Of a stretch of 64,000 nucleotides of DNA, positions 1 to 13,099 are shown piece by piece. The DNA lies in the NCBI GenBank assembly GCA_003254905.1, contig QANU01001174.1:9693-73692 (forward strand), written 5' to 3'. Each line of letters opens with the position of its first letter. Within the stretch, counting starts at the first letter, position 1. Position numbers and translations under genes: made by a program. The notes under the pieces are model-generated. The model had not been told where the DNA came from. It saw nothing but the letters and a program-made list of their open reading frames with translations, and searched no databases. Source of the DNA: Nissolia schottii (taxonomy: Eukaryota > Streptophyta > Magnoliopsida > Fabales > Fabaceae).

Positions 1-29
<29 letters not shown>
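1..29. repeat. (AT)n microsatellite
   Basis: Uninterrupted AT dinucleotide run at the very edge of the window; it may extend further left. Confidence 0.95.
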
Positions 30-34
<5 letters not shown>

Positions 35-433
35 ATAAACATGAAAATTCAAAAGAGAGCCATAGTTTATGTTATTTGAACTCAATTTTTACATGATATT
101 ATGTTAACTCACATTATCTATCCTTAAATTAGATATATATATATATTAAAATCACATCTAATAATAAAAGATATATAAATCTAACAAAATATCTCATACA
201 AAATAAGAATGTAGAACAATACTAATTGAGGTGAGCAAAAAAACAAATATAGTCTCCTGTTTACTCACGGTCCTTCCCTTTCCTTTAGAATTCAAATAGA
301 ATCGTCATTCCATATATATAGTGGCCCCATCTCTACAAGCACAAAGGATGAGTGGTCCCTCGTTCCAATTAATAACACAAGATGTTTTGTTTCATTATGA
401 GAACATTAAAAATACTATTCATAAGTTATACTA

Positions 434-1115
434 TGAATCTCATTACACGTACATTAAATATCATACACTATACATATATCTTGTATTAAATATGTTTGAA
501 CCCACTATAAATACTCACTCATGCACACCTCTCCACTCCATACTTAAATGTGCGTGCACACACGACTTGTGTTTCTCAGTTTTCATTTGCGTGTACAAAT
601 TTTATAAGCATCTGTGCACAAATATTATATAGTAGAATGCACATTACTCGCTTATGCGCACAAACTTTTACATGGACCATACATTTCAAAATTCATTAGG
701 CTCTTTGATGCACAAACTTTATAAGCACTTGTGCACAAACATTATTCGCTTATGTTCACAAACCTTTACATGTATCATACATTCTAGAATTCATTAGACT
801 CTTTAATACACAAACTTTATTAAAATCAACTTTATTAACATTTTATTATCTTAATTTCATTTTAATCAACTTTTACATGATAGAAGGATGAAAATGAGGA
901 GGATGACGGTGATGAGAGGATGACAAGGATAAAGGTAATAGAACGAGGATGTGAGGATGTAGATGATGACGATGATGGAAACGAGTTCGGGATTGGGCGT
1001 GCGTTGTTTACAATTTTGGAAACTATACGGAATACATATTTTGATCATTAGTTACGTATAATTAGAGAGTGCATGTACAAGTGTATGCAATTTGAGTGTA
1101 CAGAGAACATTTTTG
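434..1115 (-). mobile_element. MULE-type MITE, family A, copy 1
   Basis: A 682-bp element flanked by a 9-bp near-perfect target duplication: GTTATACTA at 425-433 and GTTATATTA at 1116-1124. Its right end, read in reverse complement, begins CAAAAATGTTCTCTGTACAC and aligns with the left end of the element at 26282. Its left end (ACACGTACATTAAATATCAT) aligns with that element's other end. The internal block with ACGCACGCCCAATCC followed by a GAT/GAC-rich stretch is also shared. The 9-bp duplication and imperfect ends of about 40 bp fit non-autonomous Mutator-like elements. There is no transposase. Confidence 0.75.
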
Positions 1116-2283
1116 GTTATATTATATATACAAAAGCTAATGTGTTAAATAATAATAATAATAGATAAAGATGATACGTTTAGTAATCATTTTTTGTCTT
1201 TACTTGCTTTATTTAATTACTATTTTAAGTCCAAATTTATGTTTAAAAATATAAATTCATAATTTTAGTTTCCTATTAATATTCACATGATTTTTTACAA
1301 GTATATTCTCCCAAGTGTAACAAATCTCTGTAATATGCATATGATACAAGATTTACAATTGTATAGACGAGGACGGTAGTGACTATTTCAGTACCATTTA
1401 AAAAAAAATCTGTCGTGTTAGCAATTTCAGCACTGATAAGACTTAAAATTGCCGTACATGGTGATGTCAGACCCCCTTTTCTTTACTTTTATTTTTTTGA
1501 AAATTATAAAATCTCCCTACACTATAGTGATTTCAATTTTCCAACCCATATGTTTATAAAATTCATATCTAGTCCATTTTTTGAACAACAATTATGTCCT
1601 AACCCATAAAAAAGTTAGTACCTTATATTCACAAGTACTTGAAAAAAAAAATACCTTATCCACCATTCTCACGTAATCTCATTATCCATGTATTTCCTCT
1701 TTCACTCTCATCACTTTTTTCTATGTAACCACTCAACTCACATACATCATTACTACTTTTTAGTTTTTTCTCATACCATCATCCTCTATCCAATAATAAT
1801 AATTATTGTCATTGCCATCGTCATGGTGATCACGGTTCTTCTGTCATTTCTTCTTCCTATCAAGTTTTTGTAAACTACACCTCAGTTTTTAATTTTATTT
1901 GTATAAATAACTCGATTGATAACTTTTTTCGAAGTATGTATGTGCTAAAAATGTATGATAAACATTATATTAGCCAAAGAAAACCAAGATTGATGTCTCC
2001 TTCAATCGAGAATATTCAAGAGGAAGATTTTGAGTTTGTGTTGAATAAGGCAACTCAATTTCCTAAACGTTTGAGCTAAGACGCAATCCTAGTGATTAAA
2101 TGTCCTATCTCATTCTCGCTATGTATATATATATAAGACAAAATGTGTTGCATTGATCCAAAAAGAGGTCAATTTTCTTACTTTGAAAGGTTAATTAAAA
2201 ATGAAAAATGCTACCACATAAATCAGAATTTCTTTGTCAAAATGAAATAGCACGTTTGTTGACCCACCCAATGATTAAATATA

Positions 2284-2651
2284 GGGTTAAATATATTTTT
2301 ATTCTCTATAAAATTAAAAATTTTGTATTTACTTTTTTAAAAAAAAATTCGTTAGAAATTAGTCCTAAAAAAATTGGTAAGTTTTAATCTCTGCTAGAAA
2401 GAGGTTAAATGTGACACATTTAACGTGACACCGTTAAATATAACACGTGGCACCGTTAAATGTGTCACGTGACATGTTACATGTGGTATCATGTGACACA
2501 TTTAAGAGTCACGTCAACACTTTATGTTTCCTTCTAACGGCAAGGACTAAAATCTACAACAAATAATTTTCAAAAACTAATTCTTAAAAAAAAATTCATG
2601 GACCAAACACGAAAATTTTAATTTTATATGGACTAAAAACATATTTAATCC
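2284..2651. mobile_element. MULE-type MITE, family B, with perfect 9-bp TSD
   Basis: A 368-bp element with a perfect 9-bp target duplication TTAAATATA at 2275-2283 and 2652-2660. The termini are inverted: the left starts GGGTTAAATATATTTTTATT and the right, reverse-complemented, starts GGATTAAATATGTTTTTAGT. The interior has repeated GTGACAC/CCGTTAAAT modules and two CACGTG cores (2444-2449 and 2466-2471). The 9-bp duplication points to the Mutator superfamily. It lies about 460 bp upstream of the CslB start codon. Confidence 0.8.
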
Positions 2652-3004
2652 TTAAATATATGTCATATTAATTTATTTCATACAATAATCGCTCCTATTT
2701 CTAACTCCAATTGGTTAGTTGAATAGATTAAGACAGTGTCTCACATTTGACATGTCAGCATCTTGGAGCTTTCACTTATTTCTTTGAGTGAGGTAAATAT
2801 AAGTTCTTTTGTAAGTGTTCTTTGAGTCTGAAAACTTTTTCTGCATTCGAATGAGTCATTAGTCATAAATTTTTCATGTTACCAAAAAAAGAAAAACTGG
2901 ATCCTATTTCCTTTTTTGAAAAAGAAAAAAAAAACACCAACAAATTTTTCTGGTTGTATATAACACTGCATTAAAAATTCTAGAATAAACCACCCAACTC
3001 TGCC

Positions 3005-3015
3005 TTATAAAAATA
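3005..3015 (+). promoter_or_regulatory. TATA box of the CslB gene
   Basis: TTATAAAAATA lies 97-107 bp before the ATG at 3112. That spacing would give a 5' leader of roughly 65-75 nt, typical for a plant gene. It is a positional inference; no transcript start is known. Confidence 0.5.
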
Positions 3016-3111
3016 AGGGACCAAACGAAGCACTTGGTCCTTAACTATTTGCCGAAACAATCATAAAAGCCACACATACACATTCCTTATCACCATAGCT
3101 CGAATTCATCA

Positions 3112-6100
3112 ATGGCCAACCAAAACTACTCTCTCCCTCTCTATGAGAAACAATGGTACAAGCACAAATTTAAAAGGGTAATGGATACCTTTATTCTAAT
3201 CCTACTCTTGCTGCTGCTTTGTTACCGCGTCATCTCTTTGGTGAACAACAACTACTCTAATTTCCATTGGTTCGTTGCATTATTATGTGAAACATGGTTC
3301 ACTCTTGCTTGGATTTTCACCTCCACAACGCAGTGGTCTCCTGCGGTAATCAAAACCCATCCAGATCGTCTCTTGCAAAGGTTTCTAACTATAATGCTTC
3401 CCTTACTCCGCAACACATACTTGTTTCCAATTTTTATTACTCTTGTTTTATATGTTGGTTACAGGATAATGCTATTTGAACAATAAAACTGGATAACGTA
3501 TCAAAATATAATAATATGTGAGTGCACATGGGCCTTACATAATTATTATACTCTACATGTATACTCACTTGTTGATATATTTTTATACGTTACCCAATTT
3601 TATTATTCAAATATCATTACCCTTAATTATGCACGTGTGCATTTTTTTCATTGCTCCTTAATTAGTGCATACTTGGTTTCAACAGGGCGCACTCAATAAG
3701 ATTTTAATAGCAACAGTAAGAAAAATTGTTACTACTTCATATAGAAATCATGGGTGGTTGGATGAATTCATCCAAAAGCTAATTCTCCTTAATTATTTCT
3801 CCTAAAAACTTAAAGTTCTTAGATAGAGATAACTGAATGATTTTATATCTTAATATGTGTCTTCAAGCAATAATTCTTTTGATTTGAGGAGTTGATAATA
3901 TTTAGAAATAGGTTCACCAAAAAGTAAACTCTAGACATTTTAGTCATAAAAACTGTCATACCATGTCAAGAAATATATCTTCTAAAGTTTAAACGGTTAG
4001 TTAAAGACAAGTGAATGATTTTATATATATGTTAACACTAATGAAAGTGTCACACCATTTTGATTTCTTGTTACTCTATTCTAACACGATAAATTATTGC
4101 ATGATCATAAAATATTGCTCTACCTAACTATGAAGGGACATTTCGATGAAAGCATGAGTCCTACTACTAAACGAAGCTGAAATATCACGCTATGACAAAG
4201 CAATAATTCCTTGTTATAACAAATTTTGGTTTTTCTTGTATATAATTGAGTTTTGTTTTCATCAATTTACATATAGGGTGGAAGAGCTGCCGTCGGTGGA
4301 CTTGTTGGTGACAACAGCCGACCCGGTGCTTGAACCACCCATCATCACAGTGAATACTGTTCTGTCTCTGTTAGCACTTGATTATCCATCTCACAAGCTA
4401 GCTTGTTATGTCTCCGATGATGGGTGGTCCCCTCTTACCTTGTACGCTCTTCAAGAAGCCTCTAATTTTGCTAAGCTTTGGGTGCCTTTCTGTAAGAAGC
4501 ACAACGTGCAAGTTAGGGCCCCGTTCAGATACTTCAGTACTGATCAGACTGAGCTAATCAACGGCAAAGAGTGGACACCAGAATTCAAACAAGAACGCTC
4601 ACGGGTGAAGGTAATTTATTAGTTATTATGTAAACTTGCATGTATGAGAAGAATAAGAGGAAAAGTCAGATTAATAAAAAGTAAGATTCTTAAACGGTTT
4701 TGTTTTTTGAAAACGACTTTACGTGATCGTTGTTGAGTTAGAACGTAATGTTAACGTTTCTTTGGACACACATAATAAAAATGAGTTTCATTTTAATGAG
4801 ACTCAACACACTTGGTGAGACACATAATAAAAATAACAATGCTCATTTTTATTATATACGTACTTAAGGATTATGTGTTATACTTATGAGATTAGTTTAT
4901 AAAAACCATATTCAAAAGCTTTTGTCTAGCAAATAAAGCCTTAGTTGTTTTTTAAATCTTAGTAAAATCATCTTAACCTTGAGTTCATGGAGCAAATCAT
5001 TTCATATTGGTAACTATTGATTTTTCTTGTAAAAAGAGAAAACAATAAAATGATTTTCATGATAGATGGAGCATGAAATATTTCTCTCTCTACGGTAAAT
5101 ATAAAAACGAAAGCAGGGAAAGTGTTAGATAAGCATTGAAAGAGTACATGTTTTTGAACATGAAGGACAGCGTATGACCATAAAATACAACTCGGGTGTT
5201 GTCTCTTTTGTTGTGTGGTGGGCAGGATATGTACAATGATCTTAGCTGCAGAATTGAAGAAGCTGCCCGAACACCATCCTTCCGACCTGATGGAGATTTT
5301 GAGCTTTTCTCAAACACTTGTCCAAATGATCATCCAACCATAATCAAGGTATATATGTTATATCTCCATTCTTGGGATAGTCTCCAACCACACTAAAAAT
5401 GGATCCTTTCAATTGAATTAAACCCCCAAACCCAACCAGATGAGGATGGATAGTGAGTCTAGAGGTTTAATTTTTTATTTTTTTTTTAAATTGGAAAACT
5501 AGTTTGGGTTTAGGTTCCGGGTTGGGTTTGCATTTAATTTGAAATTTTGGATTATACCACGCAGCGAACTTAACGGTCATGTCAGCGTCGTCCAACCTAA
5601 ACTGAGGACAGAAACTAAAAACAAACAAAATTTTTTTATAGTGATTAAATCCAACGAAAAATTTTATAGATACCAAATACAAATTTTTTAATATTACGGG
5701 GACTAAAAATTTATTTAAGCTTAAAAATTATATAAGAGAGAATCTATTCCCTAAAAATTAATTGTTGTCATCCTTTTTATGGGGATATTTAATAACTATT
5801 TCGAAATAGAGATTTGTTTGTAATGTTGACGCGACACTAAGATTAATTTAGTGGTCAGGAGTTTAAGTAGTATGGATGAGATTATAAATTTAAACATTAT
5901 TGTGATCAATGTAATTTTTGAAATTACAAAAAAAAGTGTTGATGCAATATCAAAAAAATAAATTGAAAATGTTTTATTAAAAAAATAATTAAAAATTTTA
6001 AATGTAGAAAAGTAAAAATGATAGTATTTTATTTATTATCTTTATTTATATATTTATGAGATAGATATTAATATAAGATAAAGTTATATTTACGAGAGAG

Positions 6101-9100
6101 AAGAGTATATGTGTTTATTTAATAAGAGTATATTAAAAACGAAATAGTTAATATCATTTAAATTTAGGACATGAACAAATGTTTAAAAAAATGTACAATT
6201 AATACGAGACGGAGGGGTAAAATGGCACGTGGCCAATCACATCCCGTCCTTGATTTGTCTTTATTCATCTCTATCAAGGATATCCTGGCCCCCGGAGGAC
6301 ACCTTACCGTTCATTATATAATGTTGCCGCCTTTCCCATAATTATTTTGGGTAAACTTGTTTCCCATAATTGAAACTTTCATAAAGTCAATATCTACACA
6401 ACTATGAATAATTACTAGGTGGTTTTTTTGGTGCGCCAGAACATCATACTCTCTCATTTTAAAAATATAATTTAATATTGTATCAATTTAAAAATTATCA
6501 AATAATCATAAAAATATTTACGATGATATCTTAATTTATATTTTGTTACATAGTTTTTAAAAGTTTTATTTCTTAAAATTGAATCCCAAAATTACATAGT
6601 TATTTAGAGTTTTTTTTAAAAAAAATAGTTTAAATTTGGGGATTTGATGCACGAAAATAAAAATTGAAGAAATTGTGTAACCAAACATAAATTAAAGTAT
6701 CATTATGAACATTCTTCTAATTATTTGACAATTTTTAAGTTAATACAAAACTAAATTTTACTTTTTAAAGTGGGAGGATACAGTGGCTTTAGAAACATAA
6801 AAGAATTCACCTAATTACTACTCAGTATGGATTAATTTAGCAAAGATAAAAATTAACTTATTGAGTAGCCTATGTAGTAGTGTTTGTTTGGAGGTTGGGT
6901 TTTGTAGCTAGCATCAGTCTCATTTTCATTCAATAATGTTCCTCGTTACTTAATAAAATTAACATTGCTTTACAAAATGAAATTGGAAGGTTATATGGGA
7001 GAACAAGGAAAACCTTTCGAAGGGGTTACCACATTTGATCTACATATCTAGAGAGAAGAGACCAAAGCACCCACATCATTTCAAAGCGGGTGCCATGAAT
7101 GTTTTGGTAAGATCTTGACTACTTTAGGACATCTTGAATTTACGCTCTATTTGGTTTTGAAAATATTTATACGATGTATTAATTTGGTCTCCTAATTTTT
7201 TTTATTGATTTAATTAATTATGTATTAAATTGTTATTAATTTGATTTGTTACATTAACATTATGTCTATCACAAAATGATTAATTTGATACTAATTTGAA
7301 ATGTAGATAATCAACCCCGTTAAAATTTCACATTACTCAGAAATGGAGCCTAGATATTATGGCAACCCTCTCCGCTCAAAGTAGCTTTTGAAATTGAGTT
7401 AGACAAATTTAATTCTTAAGATGATACTGAAGTCTATCATAAGATTGTTAAATGAATTCACATGCAGATGTCAAATCCTGCACACTTCACATGGGTGTGA
7501 GTAGGGGTGGGAACAGGTCAAGCCCTTAACAGGTTGGGCCTGTTTCATTAATCTTCGGCCTGAGCCTGGCCTGAACATGTTTCCTTAGCCTGACCTGGCC
7601 TGCTTGGGAGGCCTAGCTTGGCCTGGAGCCTGTCAGGCTGGCCTATTTACTCACAAATGCTTATTTGTATTTACTAAAAAAACTTATTCTATGCTTTATC
7701 CACTAGACTAGCATTACTTTTTATAACATTTTATGCAATCATATTTATTAATATAATTTTATTATTTAATTTTTCTTTTTAAAAGAAACCCTAATCTAAA
7801 GAGTCGTTAGGACTCTCCCGCACTCACACTCTCATCTCATTTGAATAATGTGAGAGAGCTTTGCTGACATTTTCCTTTTTGTTGGTAAAATGTCATATAT
7901 CAGTGATAGACCTGCCTGTGTATTATTTTATCATAAAAAATAAGAAATAAATATGAAAATAAAATAAAATATGTAATTTTTAATTTTTCAAAAATAATCA
8001 TAAAAAATATTATTTTTGTTAATAATTTAATTTCTTAATATAATAATATTCTAAAGTAAAAAACTAATATATATATATATATATATATATAAAAGTATTT
8101 CTTGAGAGAAGGGAGAGAGTTTAACAGTAAATATAGCATTTACTATATAACAAGCAAGAATGTATACATTCAATATGAATCAAAAAGACATTTTCAATAA
8201 AGAATGGAAACTCTAAAGTTGCAAGCTGCTGGGGTATGCCCATGAAGAAACAGATCAAAAGATAAGTCCGAACAACGTGAATATCCTTTATGTCAGAGGA
8301 AAATCAATTTTTCATCCGTTGATTTTATCATTAAGAAACCAAAATCCATATCCCAAAAAAGTTTTCTTAACTTTGTTATGTATATCACCAATTCTCTTGC
8401 TTAGTATGTGATAATAAGATCATAAACAGAATATATGACATTTGACCAACAAAAAATAAATAGGAAAATGCCAGGAATATTCTCTTACATTATTCAAATG
8501 AGATGAGAGTGTAAGTGTGGGAGAGTCCTAGGGACTCTTTAGATTATGGTTTATTTAAAAATAAATAAATAATAAAATTATATTAATAACTATGATTGCA
8601 TAAAATGTTGTAAAAAGTAATGCTAGTCTAGTGGATAAGGCATTGTTGCGAATGACAGAGGTCTTGGGTTTGAGTCTCACTGAAGGTAAAATGAGTATAT
8701 ATTTTTTAATAAACATATGAATATTTATGAGTAAACAGGCCTGTTAGCCTGGCCTGTTTACTGAAACAGGCTTTGAAAATAACTTGGGCCTGGCCTTTTT
8801 GTCAAACAGGTCAGGCCAGTCCACTAACAAGCCAGGCTACAGGCCCTGACAGGCGGCCTGGCCTATTCCCACCCCTAGGTGTGAGGGTGTCTTAAAGTTT
8901 CACATTGTTTATAGATAGAGTCTAAGTAGCTTTTATAACATTAAGGCAATCCTCACTCGTTAAGTTAACTTTTGATGTTGAATTAGATCAATTCAATTCT
9001 TAAGAGAATCAATATAAAAAATAATAATTAAGAGATGAGATAAATGTTGGAGACTGGAAATGTAATTTTTCCTAAAAACAATATGACAATTTTTTAATTA

Positions 9101-12100
9101 ACATTAAAAATAAGAAACGTTTTTTAAAACCAAAGAAACAGTTAATTTCTTAGCATTTTCATTAATAAATATGCTCCAAGCATCATAATTTTCTCTAACA
9201 AACATTTGTTTACTTTTTGTTCCACACTTTTTCTTATATTGTAATTCAGACAAGAGTGTCCGGGTTGATGACCAATGCTCCCTTTATTCTCAATGTGGAT
9301 TGTGACATGTTTGTAAACAATCCAAAGATTGTTCTACATGCGATGTCCATTTTGCTTGATCCTAAGGGGGAAAAAGAAGTTGCATTTGCTCAATTTCCCC
9401 AAAAATTCTATGCTGAGTTGAAGGACGATCCTCTTGGAAATCAGCTCGTGGTTTTGTTTAAGGTGAGTGCATGTAATAAATACTTACATCTGCAAATGCA
9501 TAAAATACTGAACTTTGGAAATTAATTTATTACTTTTTTAATTTTCAAAATTTTCAAATTGGTGCAGTACGTGGGATCAGGATTAGCAGGACTCCAAGGA
9601 CCTTTCTATGGTGGAACAAACTGCTTCCATAGAAGAAAAGTTATTTATGGTCTTTCTCCCGATAATGTAGAAAAGGGTAATTGTTAATGTTAGTTAACAT
9701 TAGAGTATAACTGCATATTAGTGCTTCATTTGGTTTCTATCTTAAAAAAGAAAAGACGGAGACAATCACATAATAAAGATATGTTTCTTGTGTCCCTTCT
9801 TTTTAAGGTGTAAAAGTTACGTTAAAAATTATTCTCGAGACATATTTTTCATCAAATTTTTTTTCTTTGTTTTCGTCTCATTCTCTAACCGTTTTTTGTC
9901 TCCAATATGTCTATCTCATCTATTCAAGCACAAAAATCAAATGCTGCCTATCATAATCGGATTTTAACAAGTTGATCATGAGAGAAAGATTACAAACACA
10001 TTAGTCTCTGTCTCCTAAACACATTAGTGTCTGTCTATGTCTTCTATGTTTATGTCTTATTATTCTAGGACTAATTAAAATGTAGTCTTAGTATTTATTG
10101 TAATTTGTTTAATTTTAAAAGAAACAAGTTTTGTGTCAAATTTAATGATAGAGAAATTCTTGCATGTTCTTAAAACATATCTAAAGTAATAAGGATATTA
10201 TCAACTATTGATTTAATAGTTTTTGTATTTCAATAATAATGTTTTTAGAACATGCACCACTCTAAAAGCATGTAAGAATTTCTCTTATGGATGATGGTAG
10301 CCATATATCCCAATAAATTAATCTGCGAAGCATTAATTTCACTTGTATTTGTTTTATTCACAATTTCTAGCTGAATTTGCAGGGAACCACAACATGTCAG
10401 AGAAGGAGTTAAAACAAAAATTTGGAGCTTCCAAAGAGCTTGTGAAAGCAGCTGCTCAAGCTTTGGAAGGGAGAGCATATTCCCCTAATAAAGATATCAA
10501 TGTCTCAAACTCACTTGGGGCCGCAAATCAAGTTGCTGGTTGTGGATATGAATATGGCACTGCCTGGGGTAATCAGGTCTGCAACACAAAACATATTTCA
10601 TTTTAGATTCCGCATAATCAAATCTCTATAGTTCATAAATAAAATATGCACACACACATAATTTTGGAGTAATGATATTTCATCTAAGCTCCAGTTGGAA
10701 CTTTCATAACTTTTCAATTTTAACTTTTTCAAATTGAACAACTTTCCAATGTTCTTTTCAATAGCCCATGAATTCCTTTTCAAAAAAATTGGGAACTAAT
10801 ATTAATAATCTATAATGTAAAAGTTATTCTATATCATCACCTAATCATAATAGTCCAATATATAAAAATGTCTGTTTGACTTTCATAACTATTACAAAAA
10901 CTACACATATGATATAAAATTAATCATATTGACAAGAGATTAATTTCTATATAGCATAGGTGTAAAACAACTTTATGTTATCATCTAATCATGTGTTTTT
11001 ATATAGGAAGCTTTTAAAGTAATTGAGGTAAAACTCTATCACTTTTACTTACAAGGCAACACATGATTAAATGATAGTGTATAATTTTTTGATGCACTGT
11101 CAGATATCCAATCACATATTGTTACATGGACAAAATTGTTTGACTCTCACTCCTACTAGTACTAATTTAAAAGTCTTGCATATAATAACATATGATTAGA
11201 CTAGAATATAATCAAAATTAATAACATTAGATCATGCACTGTATTAAAATTAATCTCGATTAACATACAAATTTCAGGTGGGTTGGATAAATGGAACAAT
11301 AACAGAGGATGTGATGACAGGGCTTACAATTCATGAGAAAGGATGGAGATCAGAAATGTGCACACCAAACCCATTTGCCTTCACAGGGTGTGCCCCACCG
11401 GGCCTCCCATCTTCAATGACCCAACAAAAGAGATGGGCCACTGGGATGATTGAGATCTTCTTCAGCAAACACTGCCCAATCATTGGAACCCTTTTTGGCA
11501 AGCTTCGGTTCAGGCAGCTCTTGGCTTATATGTGGATCGTCAATTGGGGCTTACAACCAGTTGCTGAAGTTTGCTATGCATGTCTACTTGCTTATTGCAT
11601 CATCACCAACTCCAATTTGTTGCCTCAGGTGAGAGAGCATTTTATGACGAGTTGTGTTATTTGACCTCATTTGACATTAGATATTGTGTTGGCTCACAAC
11701 TCATTTACTATTGGATAAGTTTTCAGTGGGTATCAACCCCATTAAGATTTCATGCGATGATTGATGAGTTGAGAGTTGACACATTGATTCAAATTAAACG
11801 AATACAAATATTATTTCTTTTTTATAACAAGAAACAATCCATCATTTATCTATTTTCTATGAATATGGTGCATTGATTTCATGGTATATGTTGCAAAAAA
11901 TTAAAATAAAAAGTTATGTTTGAATTTATAGAGATTGATCATAGAATGGAGAGGAATTGTATTAGGTTCTATTGGTTCCATAATTAAAGTAGGATGAACT
12001 GAAATGATATTGGTCGTGATCTACTTTATCCCCATCCCACTTAATACATTTTCTTTTCTCTAATTAAGATGGAATGAGAAGAAATGAAAGACAAATTCTG

Positions 12101-13084
12101 TGTAATCTTGGAGCATCATGTTAAAAAGATTTTAAATGATATTTCAGTTATAAGTGATATATTTTTTTTAAGATAGAAGTCAAAATGTTATTTGTTGTAT
12201 GATCTGAAACATATTTAACATTACAAAAAATTCTTGAAATGAAATGGATTGAACATAAATAATTTAACAACCTCGCCATTATGTCCATTTCCACGGTCTT
12301 TTCAAACAATGAGGTTGAATTTTTCTCTTTGTTACACTTTATATCCAAACAATAGAAAGAAGGCGCGTTCTATGGTCTATGTTATGTAGGAAAAGTTCAC
12401 TTGTATGATACAGTGGCCATTTAGTCACATTTAACCACGTTAAACAAACCTGGTCAAATGAAGAAAAAGTATGATTAAATTTAGCCAGATCACTATATTA
12501 TGCTTATAGTGCGTGTTAATTTGTTTTCTTTCTATTAATTCCAGGGACCGGCCCTATGGATTCCTGTTACTCTTGTTGTAGTTCACGTGGCATGTTCTCT
12601 ATCAGATTGCTTGGAAACAGGGCTATCAATCCGAGCATGGTGGAACAATGAAAGGATGTCAAGAATATATAACATGAGTGCCAAGTTTTGTGGATTCTTG
12701 AGCTTCATACTTAAGTTTCTGAGGATCTCTGACACTTTCTTTGACATAACAAGGAAAGATCAAAACAACTCTGGTGATGGCTCTGATGCTGGTCAATTCA
12801 CATTCGATGAGTCCACAATGTTTGTGCCAGCAACCACCATTTTGATGTTGCAATTGGCAGCAATGGGTATCAAGTTGTTGGGGTTGCAGCCACAAGCACA
12901 AATTCATGGTGGGTGTGGATTGGGTGAAATGTTGTGTAGTGCATATTTGGTAATGTGCTATTGGCCATTCTTGAGAGGGCTATTTGGGAGGGGTAAATAT
13001 GGGATTCCCTTGTCCACAATATGCAAATCAGCATCACTTGTGCTTCTCTTTGTGAAACTATGCACAAGGACCATTGGCGATTGA
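3112..13084 (+). CDS. CSLB: Cellulose synthase-like protein, CslB type (9 exons)
   Basis: Family 2 glycosyltransferase of plant endomembranes, thought to build a beta-linked cell-wall polysaccharide backbone; the substrate of CslB is not settled. Exons: 3112-3380, 4277-4610, 5226-5348, 6990-7106, 9250-9462, 9568-9676, 10371-10576, 11278-11628, 12545-13084; they join in frame to 753 residues, close to the family length. Two N-terminal membrane helices (about 24-45 and 52-70). Catalytic features: SDDG at 136-139, DCD at 298-300, TED at 466-468 and QQKRW at 506-510. The C-terminal third has the usual membrane helices. The short exon at 6990-7106 (39 residues, starting VIWENKE) is intact although easily missed. 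Exon 7 could instead start at 10383, giving 749 residues. CslH is the main alternative; wording fits legume CslB better. A fold-back transposon occupies intron 4. Confidence 0.92.
5349..6989 (+). other. CslB intron 3, with repeat debris and a promoter-like patch
   Basis: A 1641-bp intron between in-frame exons. Near 5630-5720 it holds one end of a MULE-B-like element (GGGGACTAAAAATTTATTTAAGC). Around 6222-6325 sits a locally GC-richer stretch with CACGTGGCCAAT followed by TTATATAATG about 90 bp later, which looks like part of a plant promoter. No coding exon is visible in it. Confidence 0.5.
7502..8877. mobile_element. Fold-back hAT-like nonautonomous transposon in CslB intron 4
   Basis: A 1376-bp element with perfect 12-bp terminal repeats TAGGGGTGGGAA and a perfect 8-bp target duplication GGTGTGAG (7494-7501 and 8878-8885), the hAT hallmark. 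The ends are rich in CAGGC/GCCTG subterminal motifs. The inverted repeats continue far inward: 7502-7900 pairs with 8431-8877, leaving a central region of about 530 bp that includes an AT microsatellite (8067-8091). There is no transposase frame. The right arm holds a tRNA-like stretch (8628-8680) that is missing from the left arm. The element splits no exon. Confidence 0.85.
8628..8680 (+). repeat. tRNA-like (pol III box A/B) stretch in the fold-back element
   Basis: TAGTGGATAAGG at 8629-8640 resembles a box A, and GGTTTGAGTCT at 8668-8678 resembles a box B, at tRNA-type spacing. The left arm of the fold-back element follows the same sequence only through the first part. It may be the remains of a SINE or tRNA insertion, or a chance match. 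It does not form a complete tRNA gene. Confidence 0.35.
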
Positions 13085-13099
13085 TATATAGATACTTGA

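Larger units (their letters stand above)
30..3000. other. Intergenic spacer upstream of the CslB gene
   Basis: AT-rich spacer with no protein I recognise. It holds two MULE-type MITEs (434-1115 and 2284-2651), listed separately. A pyrimidine-rich stretch around 1640-1870 looks like the internal part of the first MITE family, but I could not find its ends. Short open frames here are made of low-complexity or MITE sequence. Confidence 0.6.

Noticed and set aside
321..632. 103-residue frame near the window start
   Set aside because: It crosses the left boundary of the MULE element and has no recognisable sequence.
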